NCBI GenBank assembly: GCA_017995495.1
Contig: JAGOIS010000086.1
Span: 1-6,393, forward strand
Direction: 5' to 3'
Source of the DNA: Candidatus Cloacimonadota bacterium
GTDB lineage: Bacteria > Cloacimonadota > Cloacimonadia > Cloacimonadales > Cloacimonadaceae
Length of the DNA: 6,393 nt
Shown here: positions 1-6,367 of the stretch, piece by piece
Numbering within the stretch: the first letter of the stretch is position 1
Layout: each line of letters opens with the position of its first letter
The notes under the pieces: model-generated
Told to the model about the DNA's origin: nothing
Seen by the model: only the letters and a program-made list of their open reading frames with translations
Databases searched by the model: none
Program-made: the position numbers and the translations under genes

Positions 1-334
1 CCGGGGCGGTCTCAAACTCGATGAGGGGATTGAAGCTTTTGTCTTCAAAATTCAGCCAGGTGCCGGCCACGCCTGCCTTGGGGTCAACTTCCTGCTTGGA
101 AAGGAAGAACAGGCTGTCCGGGCTGGCACCGCGGTAGATATTGTATTGGATGATCCTGTATTCGCTGCCCAGCGGTTTCCACTTGAGCAATACGCCAGAG
201 CCGTTGTCGTGAGGCATGTCGATGGCGGTGAAATCTTCTATCCGAGCCTGTTTAACGTTTCCACGGGAACAAGCGGTGAGCAGCAGCGCGGCGGCGATCA
301 GCATCAGGGCCGCAAGTTTGATCTTTCTATTCAT
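1..334 (-). CDS. Fn3-like lipoprotein, N-terminal part (truncated by window edge)
   Basis: The ATG lies at 334-332 and 111 codons are open to the window edge, so the C-terminus is missing. Residues 1-22 form a lipoprotein signal peptide: positive N-terminus (NRKIK), hydrophobic core and a canonical LTAC lipobox with Cys22 followed by Ser. The mature protein should be lipid-anchored in the envelope. Residues about 27-80 look like a fibronectin-III-like module, with the motifs LLKWKPL and QYNIYRG. The same segment aligns without gaps to residues about 36-114 of the 1013-residue protein at 5937-2896. By eye about 30 of 79 positions are identical, including shared IPHD/MPHD, WKPL, YRG and LFFL patches, so the two are paralogs. 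A moderate Shine-Dalgarno (GGGGA, 7 bases away) precedes the ATG. It lies 97 bases after the 205-residue gene, with a hairpin between. Whether it also has the C-terminal domain of its paralog cannot be seen. Function unknown. Confidence 0.88.
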   Translation of the reverse strand, partial: MNRKIKLAALMLIAAALLLTACSRGNVKQARIEDFTAIDMPHDNGSGVLLKWKPLGSEYRIIQYNIYRGASPDSLFFLSKQEVDPKAGVAGTWLNFEDKSFNPLIEFETAP

Positions 335-386
335 TTGTCCATCCCCAAGGGTCTGGCCCTAAAGAAAAAGTCATATCAGAAAAGGA

Positions 387-409
387 GGGAAAGCCGGCCA
401 GGGCTTCCC
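387..409. terminator. GC-rich hairpin, possible terminator or attenuator between operon and paralog gene
   Basis: An inverted repeat pairs 387-395 (GGGAAAGCC) with 402-409 (GGCTTCCC) around a six-base loop, with one bulged base. Read on the plus strand it is followed by AATTTTTT, the classic form of an intrinsic terminator, but no plus-strand gene points at it. On the minus strand, where the genes lie, it sits about 23 bases after the stop of the 205-residue gene and is followed by the weaker tract TCCTTTT. It may end the four-gene operon, partly attenuate transcription into the next lipoprotein gene, or stabilise the 3' end of the message. The hairpin is seen directly; its role is inferred. 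Confidence 0.45.
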
Positions 410-431
410 CAATTTTTTCACAGTGTCTTTG

Positions 432-1049
432 TCAGCCAGCGATGGCCTGTTTGATGGCCAGGAAGACGTCATTGACCAGAAACTGGATGCGTCCGATCAG
501 AAGCGAGATACGGGCCATAACCGTGAGTCCGAACGAGGCTCCGAATCCAACCATCATGAACCATTTGCCGATGTTCACGAACTTGCCGTAAACGCCGGTG
601 TGGGCCTTGGAGAAGAAGAAATACAGGAGCACGGTGATGGTGCCGATGAAAATGAGCGCCAGGTTGGCGTTTTCGATGGGCACCATGGCCTGGCGCATCT
701 GCACCAGGATGCTGTTGTGCATGGCCAGCGCGACCGAGGCGCCCACTCCCATCATCGAAAAGGCGATGGGATAGCGCGACAGCCAGCTCAGCTTGCGGGA
801 AAAGCGCAGCAGGTAGAACATACCGATGATGCTGGGGATGATCAGGATCCACTCGTGTTTAAGGAAGATCGGCTGGTAGAAATAGGGGATGAACACCCTT
901 TCGTAGGTGAGCACCAGCGAATAGCCAAGCGAGATCCCCACCAGCAGTTGTTCGGACATCTGGTAGAAGGGATTGTCCTTGTAGAGGAAGGAGAAGATGC
1001 AGAGGGTGAAAAAGGCACCCACGAGATTGCTGAATAATTCGAATGACAT
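432..1049 (-). CDS. Polytopic membrane protein, 205 aa, unknown function
   Basis: This is an uncharacterised integral membrane protein that I do not recognise. Hydrophobic segments fall near residues 8-23, 36-52, 66-81, 94-114, 126-146 and 158-195. The last stretch could be one or two helices, giving six or seven crossings. Short basic loops (residues 82-92 and 148-162) separate them. There is no cleavable signal peptide and no obvious catalytic motif. The start is set by GGAGG five bases before the ATG at 1049-1047. The preceding gene ends at 1061, leaving an 11-base gap, so the two are cotranscribed. Its C-terminal part, with a VGFGAS segment followed by LLIGR, resembles the C-terminus of the 208-residue membrane protein two genes upstream (GVGLGS then LLGIER), so they may be distant relatives. 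It is probably a membrane subunit of the complex encoded by the operon. Coding is certain, function is not. Confidence 0.9.
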   Translation of the reverse strand: MSFELFSNLVGAFFTLCIFSFLYKDNPFYQMSEQLLVGISLGYSLVLTYERVFIPYFYQPIFLKHEWILIIPSIIGMFYLLRFSRKLSWLSRYPIAFSMMGVGASVALAMHNSILVQMRQAMVPIENANLALIFIGTITVLLYFFFSKAHTGVYGKFVNIGKWFMMVGFGASFGLTVMARISLLIGRIQFLVNDVFLAIKQAIAG

Positions 1050-1060
1050 GCTTTCCTCCC

Positions 1061-2254
1061 TTATTGTTTGCCGGCACGGGCTTTCTGGATGAAGTAGCCG
1101 ATGTTTCCGATCAGGATAAACACGATGATCATGATGTGGGCCACGGATTGTGCGTTCATGCCGATGCGGGCCACCTTGAACTTGTAGAGCGTGTTTCGGG
1201 TCAGGCGGTTCAAAGCGCCCCAGGTGTTGGCGGCAAAATCATCAGCCTTGAGTTTGCTCACATCGACCACGATCTTGCCATTGTCTTCTGTTTTAACCTG
1301 GTTCAGCCTGGCCTGGTCCTCCACGGACTGGCCTTTGAGGAAGGTCTGGAATTCCTCGGGAGTGAATTTGGCCTGGGTCTGGGTGGTTATCTTGATCAGG
1401 TCCTGGACCTCAGGTTTCTCCAGCACGTCGTCGCTGAAGGAACGGCCTGGGATCACCTTGTTGCCTTCCGCGTCGGTGGAGGTGGTCAGGGGATCCCCGG
1501 GAGCACGGTAGGCGGCGAAAACATCCACCAGCTTCTCATATTCCGCGGCCCCTTTGAGGCCTGCCAGCATGCCGATGAACTGGCCTGTCTGCAGGTAGGG
1601 ATATTCATCGGCGGCCATCACGGCGGTGACACCCACGGCTATGTTGGTGCCGAATTTGGGCCGCGCGTAGGTGAGCCAGTAGCCACCGGCAACAGAGCCG
1701 GAAAACTCGATCACCAGGTTCATCTCGGTATAGTTGTTGATGCCTTTCATGATCGGCAGGTTCTCCACCTTGCGGCCTTCCGCGTCGGTGGGAACGGCGG
1801 TGGCGATGTTGTCGCCCATGCCGATGATGGTTTGCATGATCAGCGCGCCGGGGATGTAGCCGAAGTTGCAGTAGTCAGTTCCGGACTTGATGTTGGGATA
1901 CTCCTCCTTCACCGAGTTGATGGCCATGTCGATGATGGGGGCGCCGGTGGGCAGGAAGGAGAGGAAAAACACCTTCACGTTGCGCTCGAAGCAGTGGCGC
2001 AGGATCGCTATCTGCATGGGATAGAGCTCCGGCATGGTGGAGGCGTCGTGATAGAAGCTCATCAGGATGGCCCGGTCTTCACGTCCGGCGAAGGAGTCCA
2101 CCATCTGGTAAACGTTTTCGGTGGGGGGGGATGTCACGTTGTCCGAATTGTAGGGGATCATCAGGGGAATGATGATGGCCAGGGCGACAACGATGTAGAT
2201 CCAGCGCCGGTCAAGGGCTTGGAGGCGTTCAAAGAGGGTGAGTTTATCTGCCAT
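1061..2254 (-). CDS. Membrane-anchored alpha/beta domain protein, 397 aa, unknown function
   Basis: The protein starts MADKLTLF. It has one hydrophobic helix at residues 18-34 after a basic stretch (DRRW) and another at 371-389 followed by KARAGK, so both ends should face the cytoplasm. Residues about 38-365 would then lie outside the membrane. Residues 60-120 alternate predicted strand and helix in a Rossmann-like way (RAILMSFYHD, then VKVFFLSFLPTG). A Gly- and Ala-rich stretch follows at 180-240, and an acidic, Gln- and Thr-rich segment at 255-340. A short motif, TDAEGRK or TDAEGNK, occurs twice (157-163 and 260-266) within a 17-base DNA repeat. A run of eight C encodes part of residues 42-44. 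A TTG three codons upstream is possible, but GGAGGTGA is correctly spaced only for the ATG at 2254. The gene begins two bases after the upstream stop, implying translational coupling. No enzyme motif is recognised; it is probably a partner of the 1013-residue protein. Confidence 0.9.
   Translation of the reverse strand: MADKLTLFERLQALDRRWIYIVVALAIIIPLMIPYNSDNVTSPPTENVYQMVDSFAGREDRAILMSFYHDASTMPELYPMQIAILRHCFERNVKVFFLSFLPTGAPIIDMAINSVKEEYPNIKSGTDYCNFGYIPGALIMQTIIGMGDNIATAVPTDAEGRKVENLPIMKGINNYTEMNLVIEFSGSVAGGYWLTYARPKFGTNIAVGVTAVMAADEYPYLQTGQFIGMLAGLKGAAEYEKLVDVFAAYRAPGDPLTTSTDAEGNKVIPGRSFSDDVLEKPEVQDLIKITTQTQAKFTPEEFQTFLKGQSVEDQARLNQVKTEDNGKIVVDVSKLKADDFAANTWGALNRLTRNTLYKFKVARIGMNAQSVAHIMIIVFILIGNIGYFIQKARAGKQ
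1463..1479. repeat. 17-base direct repeat within the 397-aa gene, copy 1
   Basis: The sequence GCCTTCCGCGTCGGTGG on the plus strand is identical to that at 1775-1791, 312 bases apart centre to centre. In the gene it encodes the repeated peptide TDAEG followed by N and K. The spacing is a multiple of three, so both copies are read in the same frame. The match is exact at DNA level, including synonymous positions. Confidence 0.8.
1775..1791. repeat. 17-base direct repeat within the 397-aa gene, copy 2
   Basis: This is the second exact copy of the 17-mer at 1463-1479, encoding TDAEG followed by R and K at residues 157-163. Sequence identity ends immediately on both sides. The two copies look like hydrophilic loop inserts rather than a repeated domain. 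Confidence 0.8.
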
Positions 2255-2256
2255 GA

Positions 2257-2883
2257 TCAATCACCTCCCAGGTAGGAGCGTTCTATTCCCAGCAGGATCT
2301 TCAGGGTGGTGGCCACGCTGCCGAGGCCCACCCCCAACATGATCCCGCGCTTGGAAGCCAGGTTCGGCACGTCCAGGATCCATTGTGAAATATTCGGCAG
2401 ATGCTTGCTGATCTTCACTCCCAGCGGCACCTGGGCCAGCATCACCACAATGGCCGCGACCAGCAGCACCGTGGCCTCGGGAGACCTGGCGCGGAAGGCC
2501 TTGTAGGCGGCGGAGGCCATGTAAAACGCCAGCAGCGAGAACATGGTGGCGCTCATCGGCATCTGCATGTTTTCAAACAGCCACATATAGAGCCCGCCTT
2601 TCTGGGTTCCGCCGATGAAGCCAGCCAGCGATGTGATGATAAAGCCTGCAAAGAAAAAGAAGCTGTATTGCCATTTGGGGGCTTTGCGCCTGATCTTGCC
2701 ATAGTGCATCATGGTGAGGCTCATCACGCCAAGCAGCATTCCAAAGGGAGACATGGCCCGTACCCAGGGCACGTAAAACTCGTAGTAAAATACATCTTGG
2801 AGCAGCCTGTGGGGCACAAAAACCCAGGCCAGCCAGATGAGTCCTCCGATTATCACTATCAACAGGGGGATTGTCTTCTTCAT
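2257..2883 (-). CDS. Polytopic membrane protein, 208 aa, unknown function
   Basis: An integral membrane protein I do not recognise. Hydrophobic segments lie near residues 4-24, 43-60, 72-92, 109-128, 137-155 and 178-198, suggesting six helices. The basic loop KIRRKAPK (63-70) and the basic patch KAFRAR (128-133) mark likely cytoplasmic sides. The first helix could pass for a signal peptide but has no clear cleavage site, and the rest is polytopic. The ATG at 2883-2881 is preceded by GAGG six bases away, and the upstream gene ends 12 bases before it. The last three codons and stop (GGA GGT GAT TGA) also form the ribosome binding site of the next gene, so translation of the two is probably coupled. 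The C-terminal helix region resembles that of the 205-residue protein in the same operon. Coding is well supported; a role as a membrane subunit of the operon's complex is inferred from context only. Confidence 0.9.
   Translation of the reverse strand: MKKTIPLLIVIIGGLIWLAWVFVPHRLLQDVFYYEFYVPWVRAMSPFGMLLGVMSLTMMHYGKIRRKAPKWQYSFFFFAGFIITSLAGFIGGTQKGGLYMWLFENMQMPMSATMFSLLAFYMASAAYKAFRARSPEATVLLVAAIVVMLAQVPLGVKISKHLPNISQWILDVPNLASKRGIMLGVGLGSVATTLKILLGIERSYLGGD
2261..2268 (-). promoter_or_regulatory. Ribosome binding site deciding the start of the 397-aa gene
   Basis: On the minus strand this reads GGAGGTGA, a near-perfect Shine-Dalgarno six bases before the ATG at 2254-2252. The alternative TTG at 2260-2258 would abut it directly, too close for normal initiation. 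The site is embedded in the last codons of the upstream gene, which suits coupled translation. Confidence 0.8.
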
Positions 2884-2895
2884 CTAAGACCTCTT

Positions 2896-5800
2896 TTATT
2901 TTACGGGGAAAATTTGCATTAAGCCGGTCATCTGGAAGGTGGCCAGCAGGGCACCGGCGATCACCAGGACCAGGATCAGGAACTTAAAATAATCCTGGGC
3001 TTTCAGGGTTCCCAGCAGCATCGGTTCGCGGTTCAGGTAGGCGGAGGCGGCGTAGAGCTCCTCGCCAATGAGGGTGTAGTCGCAGGTGGTGATAAAGAAC
3101 GGGATCTGGGTGATGGCGTCCGAGCCGGCGATCTGCACCGCTCCCACCGCGTTTCCTGTCTCCGTCATGAGCAAAGCCTCAGCGGCGAAATAGCCCATGA
3201 AGAAGTTGGTGGCCATCTTTTCACGGATCATGATCCCGTTCACGCCGGCCACATAGGCAAACTGCACCGAGGTGAGGTAGAACACGTTGTTTTTGTCAAA
3301 GCTGTCCGGGCGTCCCACCGCGTAGTGAGCTTCGCGGACGATCTCCTGGGCGATGGGCATCACAATGTAGTCGTAGCAGGGAACAATCAGCTTGGTGTCA
3401 TATTCAGCGGCTTTTTTGGCCACCAGGCTCAGGATTCCCATGGAAGCGAGGGTGGCCACGTCGGAGAGGCCGCCGTTGCCCATGCAGTAAAGCATCGGGC
3501 GCCCCATCTCGGTGGCGCGGCCGATCGCGTTGTCGATCTCCTCCAATCCCGCGATGGGTCGCATATACAGGTCCTTGCCCTTTTTGGCCAGGTTCACGAA
3601 CACCACCACCATGATCCCGAAGATGATCACCGCGATCAGGGTGATCAGCTTGTTCCAGTCGAACCAGTTGGATATGGGGGCGTGGTATCTGGGGTCGCCA
3701 TCCTTGGTGGTGGAGGGCTCGGTTTCCGAAAAGAGGGCTTCTCCGTTCGTCCTGACGATGGCATAGCTGTGTTTGCGTGATTCAGCTTCCCGGATGGAGG
3801 AAACCAGCTTCATCAGGCCTCTGCTGCTGGTCTGTTTCAGGGCTTGCAGGAAGGTCTTGTTACCCTTGTAGGCCGGGATTTTCGTTTCCAGGCCCTGGGC
3901 CTTTTGGGTGAGGCCGGCGATTGCCGCGGTGAAGGCCTCCGCCTGCTGCGGGGAAGCCGCCCGGGCCAGAGAATCCTGATACGCGGCTATTTCCTGCTTG
4001 GCGTCCTTCAGTTCGGTTTCAAAATTGGTAATGGTCTTTTTCGCCTCATCCAGGTAGATGCTGGTGTTGAGCACCGTGTCGTTGTCCTTGTCGTAGGTGA
4101 AATCGATCTCCGAGGAAACGAGGGTGAGGTTGCCGGCCTTTTCGCCCGGCTCAAGTTTGCGGGCGAACCTTTTGCCGCCCATATAGGTGTAAAGCGAATC
4201 TCCCTTCACAAAGTTGAAGCCGGACACTGGCTTGACCACCGTGGACATGTATCCCACGGTGACGTCGAGGTTGTTCTCATACGAAGTGCTGCTCTTCACC
4301 TGGCTGTAGGATTTGCCCCTGTAGCTCTTGCGGTAGACCACATTTTGCACCTGGGAGACGTCCACTCCGTTCAGAAAGAGCCCCCGGGTGGGCATGTAGG
4401 CCATCATGGCGGGGTCCGGTTTGAGATACTGGACCATCTCGTAATCTTTGATCTGCGCCTTTTTCCCGTAGGTGATGCGGCCGTTGCGGGGATTGTTGGT
4501 ATAGGGTTTGGCGGCTATGGTGATCTTCACTTTCAGGCTGTCATCCGGGAGCTTGTCAACGTTCTTGAGTGAATACCGGGGGGAAATGTCCACGTGGATG
4601 ATGTTGTCCAGATAAAACTCGTTGACCTTGGCAAAGGAGACAGTCTTGCCCGGTTCAAAAAACTCGAAGTAGATGTTCTCTATGTTCTGGTGGTCGGTTT
4701 TGTTCACCTGGTAGTTCACCTTGAGCCTGGTCCCGTCTTTTTTGAGGGATGAGGTTTTGGTCACCGAGACCACCGGGTCCTGCCAGGTTACGGTGATGCG
4801 GTCGCCCTTGTCCATGGGTTTGTCATCCACCCGGAATCTGGCGATCTGGGGCAGGGCTTGGCTGGTTACCAGGCGTGGCGTGGAAAGCGGGCTCAGGGGC
4901 GAGGGGTTCATGCTGCCATCCATGAAACGGATGGCATAGCGGCCCTGGCTGGCGACATCCCAGGTGAGTGCCGGCGAAGCCTGAAGCAGCTCTGTTTCCT
5001 TGAGGACGCAGTTGTTTTTCAGCGTTCCTCCCCCCACCATGTCCTGGGAGATCAAGATCCCACTCTGGGCTGCCAGAGCATCCTTTTGCGGGGCCTCCAT
5101 CCTTTTCCAAATGGAATCTTGCATCGCAGGCACAAGATAGATCGCGTACATGGTCAGATCATCGTGATTGAGGGGATACTGCCACTCAAACTGCAGGGTC
5201 CTGCTGTCGCCGATGGCGGCGGAAAACAGTCCGGGAGAAGCTTCGGGGGCGTCGTCAACCGGTGTGCCGAACACCGGTTTGGCAATACCCAGATACTGGC
5301 TGCGCTCGTTGACGGGCACCACCGTGTAGTAGTATTTAACCGGTTCCTGCCCGGGCTGAGGGCTCATCAGCGAAGCCAGGATCGTCTGCTGGTTGAACCT
5401 CAGGCCGGCATAAATGTTTTTGTCTTCTTTGTCGGCGCTTCTGGCCTTGCTGGTCCGGTAATAATAATCTCCGTCTTCGATCTGGGAGATCAGGCCAAAA
5501 CTTTCGCTCAACCTGGCCGCCAGCTCTGTATCGCGAGGCACGCCGCGGTAAAGGTTGCTGCCGGGGGCCCCCTTTTCGTTTTTGAGTTTCCCCGGGGAAT
5601 CCAGGCTGATGAACGTGCTGTACCCGCTGTCATAATAGTACATTTGATCTGAAGCCACGCCTGTTTTCACGTTCACCTGCACCGAGGCCAGGAAAAACAG
5701 GGTGTCCGGATGCACGCCGCGATAAACCCGGTACTCCTGCACCCGTTTGTCTTTGGACAGGGGTTTCCAACTGAGCATCAGGCCATCCCCGCCATCATGG

Positions 5801-5937
5801 GGGATGTCTTCTACCCGGAGGTTTTCCACCACCAGTTTCTTGAGTCCTTCCTGATCCTGCGCGTTTGGCCCGCTACAGCCGTAGGCAAGCAAACCCAGCA
5901 GCATCACCAGGATTACAAGCCGTATGTACAGCTTCAT
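2896..5937 (-). CDS. Large envelope protein, 1013 aa: putative lipoprotein with Fn3-like modules, coiled coil, membrane helix and DUF6754-like C-terminal domain
   Basis: This is the first and largest gene of the operon. AGGAG lies seven bases before the ATG. Residues 1-21 form a signal peptide ending AYGC; Cys21 could be lipidated, though Tyr before Gly is unusual in a lipobox. Fn3-like modules are suggested near residues 35-115, 228-360 and 362-480 (motifs LSWKPL with EYRVYRG, FEWQYPL, VTWQDP). A beta-rich region follows to about 625 and a coiled-coil-like stretch covers 628-690. A membrane helix at 763-783 is followed by basic AKKGK, so residues 787-980 should be cytoplasmic, with a final helix at 984-1001. 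The 787-980 domain has alternating strands and helices, a GNGG motif (820-823) and Cys at 818, 854 and 952. From memory it resembles the uncharacterised family DUF6754; I could not check. It probably scaffolds a complex with the next three membrane proteins and links outside to inside. Function unknown. Confidence 0.92.
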   Translation of the reverse strand: MKLYIRLVILVMLLGLLAYGCSGPNAQDQEGLKKLVVENLRVEDIPHDGGDGLMLSWKPLSKDKRVQEYRVYRGVHPDTLFFLASVQVNVKTGVASDQMYYYDSGYSTFISLDSPGKLKNEKGAPGSNLYRGVPRDTELAARLSESFGLISQIEDGDYYYRTSKARSADKEDKNIYAGLRFNQQTILASLMSPQPGQEPVKYYYTVVPVNERSQYLGIAKPVFGTPVDDAPEASPGLFSAAIGDSRTLQFEWQYPLNHDDLTMYAIYLVPAMQDSIWKRMEAPQKDALAAQSGILISQDMVGGGTLKNNCVLKETELLQASPALTWDVASQGRYAIRFMDGSMNPSPLSPLSTPRLVTSQALPQIARFRVDDKPMDKGDRITVTWQDPVVSVTKTSSLKKDGTRLKVNYQVNKTDHQNIENIYFEFFEPGKTVSFAKVNEFYLDNIIHVDISPRYSLKNVDKLPDDSLKVKITIAAKPYTNNPRNGRITYGKKAQIKDYEMVQYLKPDPAMMAYMPTRGLFLNGVDVSQVQNVVYRKSYRGKSYSQVKSSTSYENNLDVTVGYMSTVVKPVSGFNFVKGDSLYTYMGGKRFARKLEPGEKAGNLTLVSSEIDFTYDKDNDTVLNTSIYLDEAKKTITNFETELKDAKQEIAAYQDSLARAASPQQAEAFTAAIAGLTQKAQGLETKIPAYKGNKTFLQALKQTSSRGLMKLVSSIREAESRKHSYAIVRTNGEALFSETEPSTTKDGDPRYHAPISNWFDWNKLITLIAVIIFGIMVVVFVNLAKKGKDLYMRPIAGLEEIDNAIGRATEMGRPMLYCMGNGGLSDVATLASMGILSLVAKKAAEYDTKLIVPCYDYIVMPIAQEIVREAHYAVGRPDSFDKNNVFYLTSVQFAYVAGVNGIMIREKMATNFFMGYFAAEALLMTETGNAVGAVQIAGSDAITQIPFFITTCDYTLIGEELYAASAYLNREPMLLGTLKAQDYFKFLILVLVIAGALLATFQMTGLMQIFPVK

Positions 5938-5983
5938 ACACTTACTCCTGTTCCGTATTCAGATGTTTTTTCCATTAGATTAC

Positions 5984-6012
5984 ATCCCGCTGAAGAGGGG
6001 CGATATTGTCAA
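5984..6012 (-). promoter_or_regulatory. Putative promoter of the four-gene envelope operon
   Basis: On the minus strand a perfect TTGACA (6012-6007) is followed after 17 bases by CGGGAT (5989-5984), a poor match to TATAAT. The support comes from similarity to the sequence upstream of the tRNA genes. Both read GATTGACAA, then a short A/T stretch, CGCCCCT, a pyrimidine stretch and GGGATG, with nearly the same spacing. Transcription would begin near 5977, giving a leader of about 40 bases before the ATG at 5937. The -35 is convincing; the -10 assignment is tentative. Confidence 0.5.
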
Positions 6013-6159
6013 TCCTTTTTTCTGCGGGGCCTGGGTGATGGAGCCATTCAGGGACCGGTGGCTGTTCAGGTGGTTGAGGCCATAATGAAATTGGTCTCAA
6101 CGGTTGAGAGTTGGGAAAATCCGTCCGCCGATCCTGGCGATTGGAAGAAGGGGAAAGGG

Positions 6160-6236
6160 TGGTGGGTGATACTGGATTCGAACCAGTGACCTCTACGATG
6201 TGAACGTAGCGCTCTAACCAGCTGAGCTAATCACCC
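6160..6236 (-). tRNA. tRNA-Val (anticodon CAC)
   Basis: On the minus strand a complete cloverleaf folds. The seven-pair acceptor stem is GGGTGAT with ATCACCC, the D arm has GCTC with GAGC, and the anticodon stem is CTACG with CGTAG. The T arm is ACTGG with CCAGT around TTCGAAT. The anticodon loop TTCACAT places CAC at 6202-6200, reading the valine codon GUG. The discriminator A and an encoded CCA end the gene, for 77 bases. It lies 11 bases after the tRNA-Val(GAC) gene and is surely cotranscribed with it. No clear intrinsic terminator follows: the 147 bases to the next promoter-like element hold only short weak palindromes. Confidence 0.96.
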
Positions 6237-6247
6237 CGTTCAAGAGG

Positions 6248-6325
<78 letters not shown>

Positions 6326-6339
6326 GTGTATGGAATGCC

Positions 6340-6367
6340 ATCCCAAAAAGGGGCGGATTTTTGTCAA
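6340..6367 (-). promoter_or_regulatory. Putative promoter of the tRNA-Val pair
   Basis: On the minus strand TTGACA (6367-6362) is followed after 16 bases by TGGGAT (6345-6340), which matches TATAAT at three positions. Initiation would fall near 6333, leaving a short leader of about eight bases before the mature tRNA at 6325, a normal geometry for a tRNA promoter. It shares an extended pattern with the element upstream of the envelope operon. Whether other genes lie further upstream is outside the window. Confidence 0.6.

Noticed and set aside
423..1037. Long plus-strand open frame of 204 codons
   Set aside because: It is fully antisense to the 205-residue membrane protein gene, is rich in His, Asp, Glu and Gly in a way typical of reverse-frame shadows, and lacks a convincing ribosome binding site and family features.
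2258..2260. TTG as start of the 397-residue protein
   Set aside because: The Shine-Dalgarno GGAGGTGA would directly abut the TTG, whereas the ATG two codons later has ideal spacing.
1043..2275. Plus-strand open frame of 410 codons
   Set aside because: It covers the whole 397-residue gene in antisense. The minus-strand frame has a strong Shine-Dalgarno, two clear membrane helices and operon spacing; the plus frame is a His- and Gly-rich shadow.
5563..5572. Perfect palindrome GGGGGCCCCC
   Set aside because: It lies within coding sequence for Lys-Gly-Ala-Pro-Gly and is explained by GC-rich codons; there is no loop and no second copy.
6095..6109. Palindrome TCTCAA-CGG-TTGAGA as a terminator for the tRNA genes
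   Set aside because: The stem is only six pairs of mixed composition with a three-base loop, and no T-run follows on the minus strand.
5710..6189. Plus-strand open frame of 159 codons running into the tRNA region
   Set aside because: It is antisense to the start of the large gene, crosses both the promoter-like element and the 3' end of a tRNA gene, and has no recognisable protein features.
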